Below are positions 63,555 to 64,000 of a DNA stretch of 64,000 nucleotides, one piece after another; position 1 is the stretch's first letter, and the number at the start of each line of letters is the position of its first letter. This stretch comes from CAWAMD01 sp963783045. Its GTDB lineage: Bacteria; Actinomycetota; Nitriliruptoria; Nitriliruptorales; Nitriliruptoraceae. Where the stretch lies: NCBI GenBank assembly GCA_963783045.1, contig CAWAMD010000002.1:124001-188000 (forward strand), given 5' to 3'. Under the pieces are notes generated by a model, which was given only the letters and a program-made list of their open reading frames with translations, was not told the DNA's origin and searched no databases. The position numbers and the translations under genes were made by a program.

Positions 63555-64000
63555 ATGCGGCCATCTGCCGGGCGCGACGGCCGCCGCGGGCATCACCGCA
63601 GGGTTCGGTTGCGAACCGCGGCGACCGCGGGCGTCGGGGTAGCCGTCCTGGTCGGGGCGGTCAGCGGTCTGCGCGGCCCGCTCGCGGCCCGGGCGGGAAC
63701 CCTGGACGAAGGCGCCGTCAGCGCGACGGCGTCCCCCGAGCCGTCGCCATCTTCGTCGGCATCGCCCGAGCTATCACCGTCGCCGAGTCCGGCACCGTCG
63801 CTCGTCGGGCCCGCGCCGACCTGGACACACCGGTCCTCGAGCCTGGGGCAGATCCCCTCCCCGCCCACCGGCCCGAACAGAGCATCGCTGCTCGCCGACC
63901 TGGACGACGACGGAATGCTCGACGTGATCGTGAGCTCCGACCTGGCACCGTCGCTCGTCTGGGATCAGCGCGTGCCCGGCGGCTGGCAGCAACACGTGAT
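63555..64000 (+). CDS. Exported FG-GAP/VCBS-repeat protein (partial, runs off the end)
   Basis: The frame from ATG 63555 is open to the end of the window (148 residues seen). An Arg-rich N-terminus precedes a hydrophobic signal segment (GVGVAVLVGAVSGL). A Ser/Pro/Glu-rich linker follows (about residues 55-85). Then LLADLDDDGMLDVIVSSDLA appears, a DxDxDG calcium-binding FG-GAP/VCBS repeat. It is likely a secreted beta-propeller protein. The end is not in the window. Confidence 0.72.
   Translation, partial: MRPSAGRDGRRGHHRRVRLRTAATAGVGVAVLVGAVSGLRGPLAARAGTLDEGAVSATASPEPSPSSSASPELSPSPSPAPSLVGPAPTWTHRSSSLGQIPSPPTGPNRASLLADLDDDGMLDVIVSSDLAPSLVWDQRVPGGWQQHV

Overview
This 64-kb window is very GC-rich, gene-dense bacterial chromosome with GTG starts, many ATGA/GTGA stop-start overlaps and an actinobacterial gene repertoire. 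A major-facilitator/thymidylate-kinase fusion next to topA, type-2 cell-wall-binding repeats, a class E sortase, an LCP protein, a gluABCD-like transporter and an MprAB-like system fit a deep-branching, mostly uncharacterised actinobacterium, possibly Nitriliruptoria/Egibacter/Euzebya-like. That placement is inference. One tRNA, tRNA-Thr(CGT), was seen; no rRNA, CRISPR array or insertion sequence was seen.

Layout. 0-4.4 kb: the end of a ZIP-like transporter gene, a three-gene cassette (His/Cys zinc-motif protein, MoxR ATPase, VWA protein with a metallopeptidase motif), then a ribbon-helix-helix/MazF toxin-antitoxin pair. 4.7-9 kb: two TetR regulators with visible operator-like repeats, an MddA-like methyltransferase, OsmC proteins (one frameshifted) and an oxidoreductase relic. 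9-13.4 kb: a 1430-residue secreted metzincin-like protein with three cell-wall-binding repeats. 13.4-17.4 kb: small genes, a ParD-like/zeta toxin pair and a tyrosine recombinase with an AbrB-like upstream half, ending beside tRNA-Thr, probably the edge of an integrated element. 17.6-25.5 kb: glutamate-type ABC transporter, YbaK-like deacylase, and a sugar-acid cluster (FGGY kinase, 2-hydroxyacid dehydrogenase, class II aldolase, TetR). 25.6-35 kb: core genes holB, MFS-tmk, topA, a transglutaminase-like protein and hppA. 35-41.5 kb: His-rich membrane protein and hemerythrin across an AT-rich divergent promoter, a dehalogenase-like hydrolase, a two-component system and two secreted DUF2680-like paralogues. 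41.8-46.4 kb: pyruvate:ferredoxin oxidoreductase coupled to a dihydroorotate-dehydrogenase-like protein. 46.5-64 kb: methyltransferase/membrane pair, lipoprotein-LCP pair, MrfA-like helicase, secreted FN3 protein, a compact branched-chain-amino-acid-type ABC operon, class E sortase, a MoxR-DUF58-transglutaminase operon and the start of an FG-GAP/VCBS protein.

Working together. Most operons are tightly coupled. The Liv-type operon is notable because its two ATPase subunits carry complementary defects, leaving one predicted intact ATP site. The MprAB-like operon and the two secreted paralogues share 11-bp-spaced direct repeats at matched promoter positions. Five loci (OsmC-like, recombinase, FGGY kinase, hemerythrin, nifJ) each appear split by a one-base frameshift although both halves remain well conserved. 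So many in one window suggests sequence errors as much as gene decay, and the raw reads should decide.
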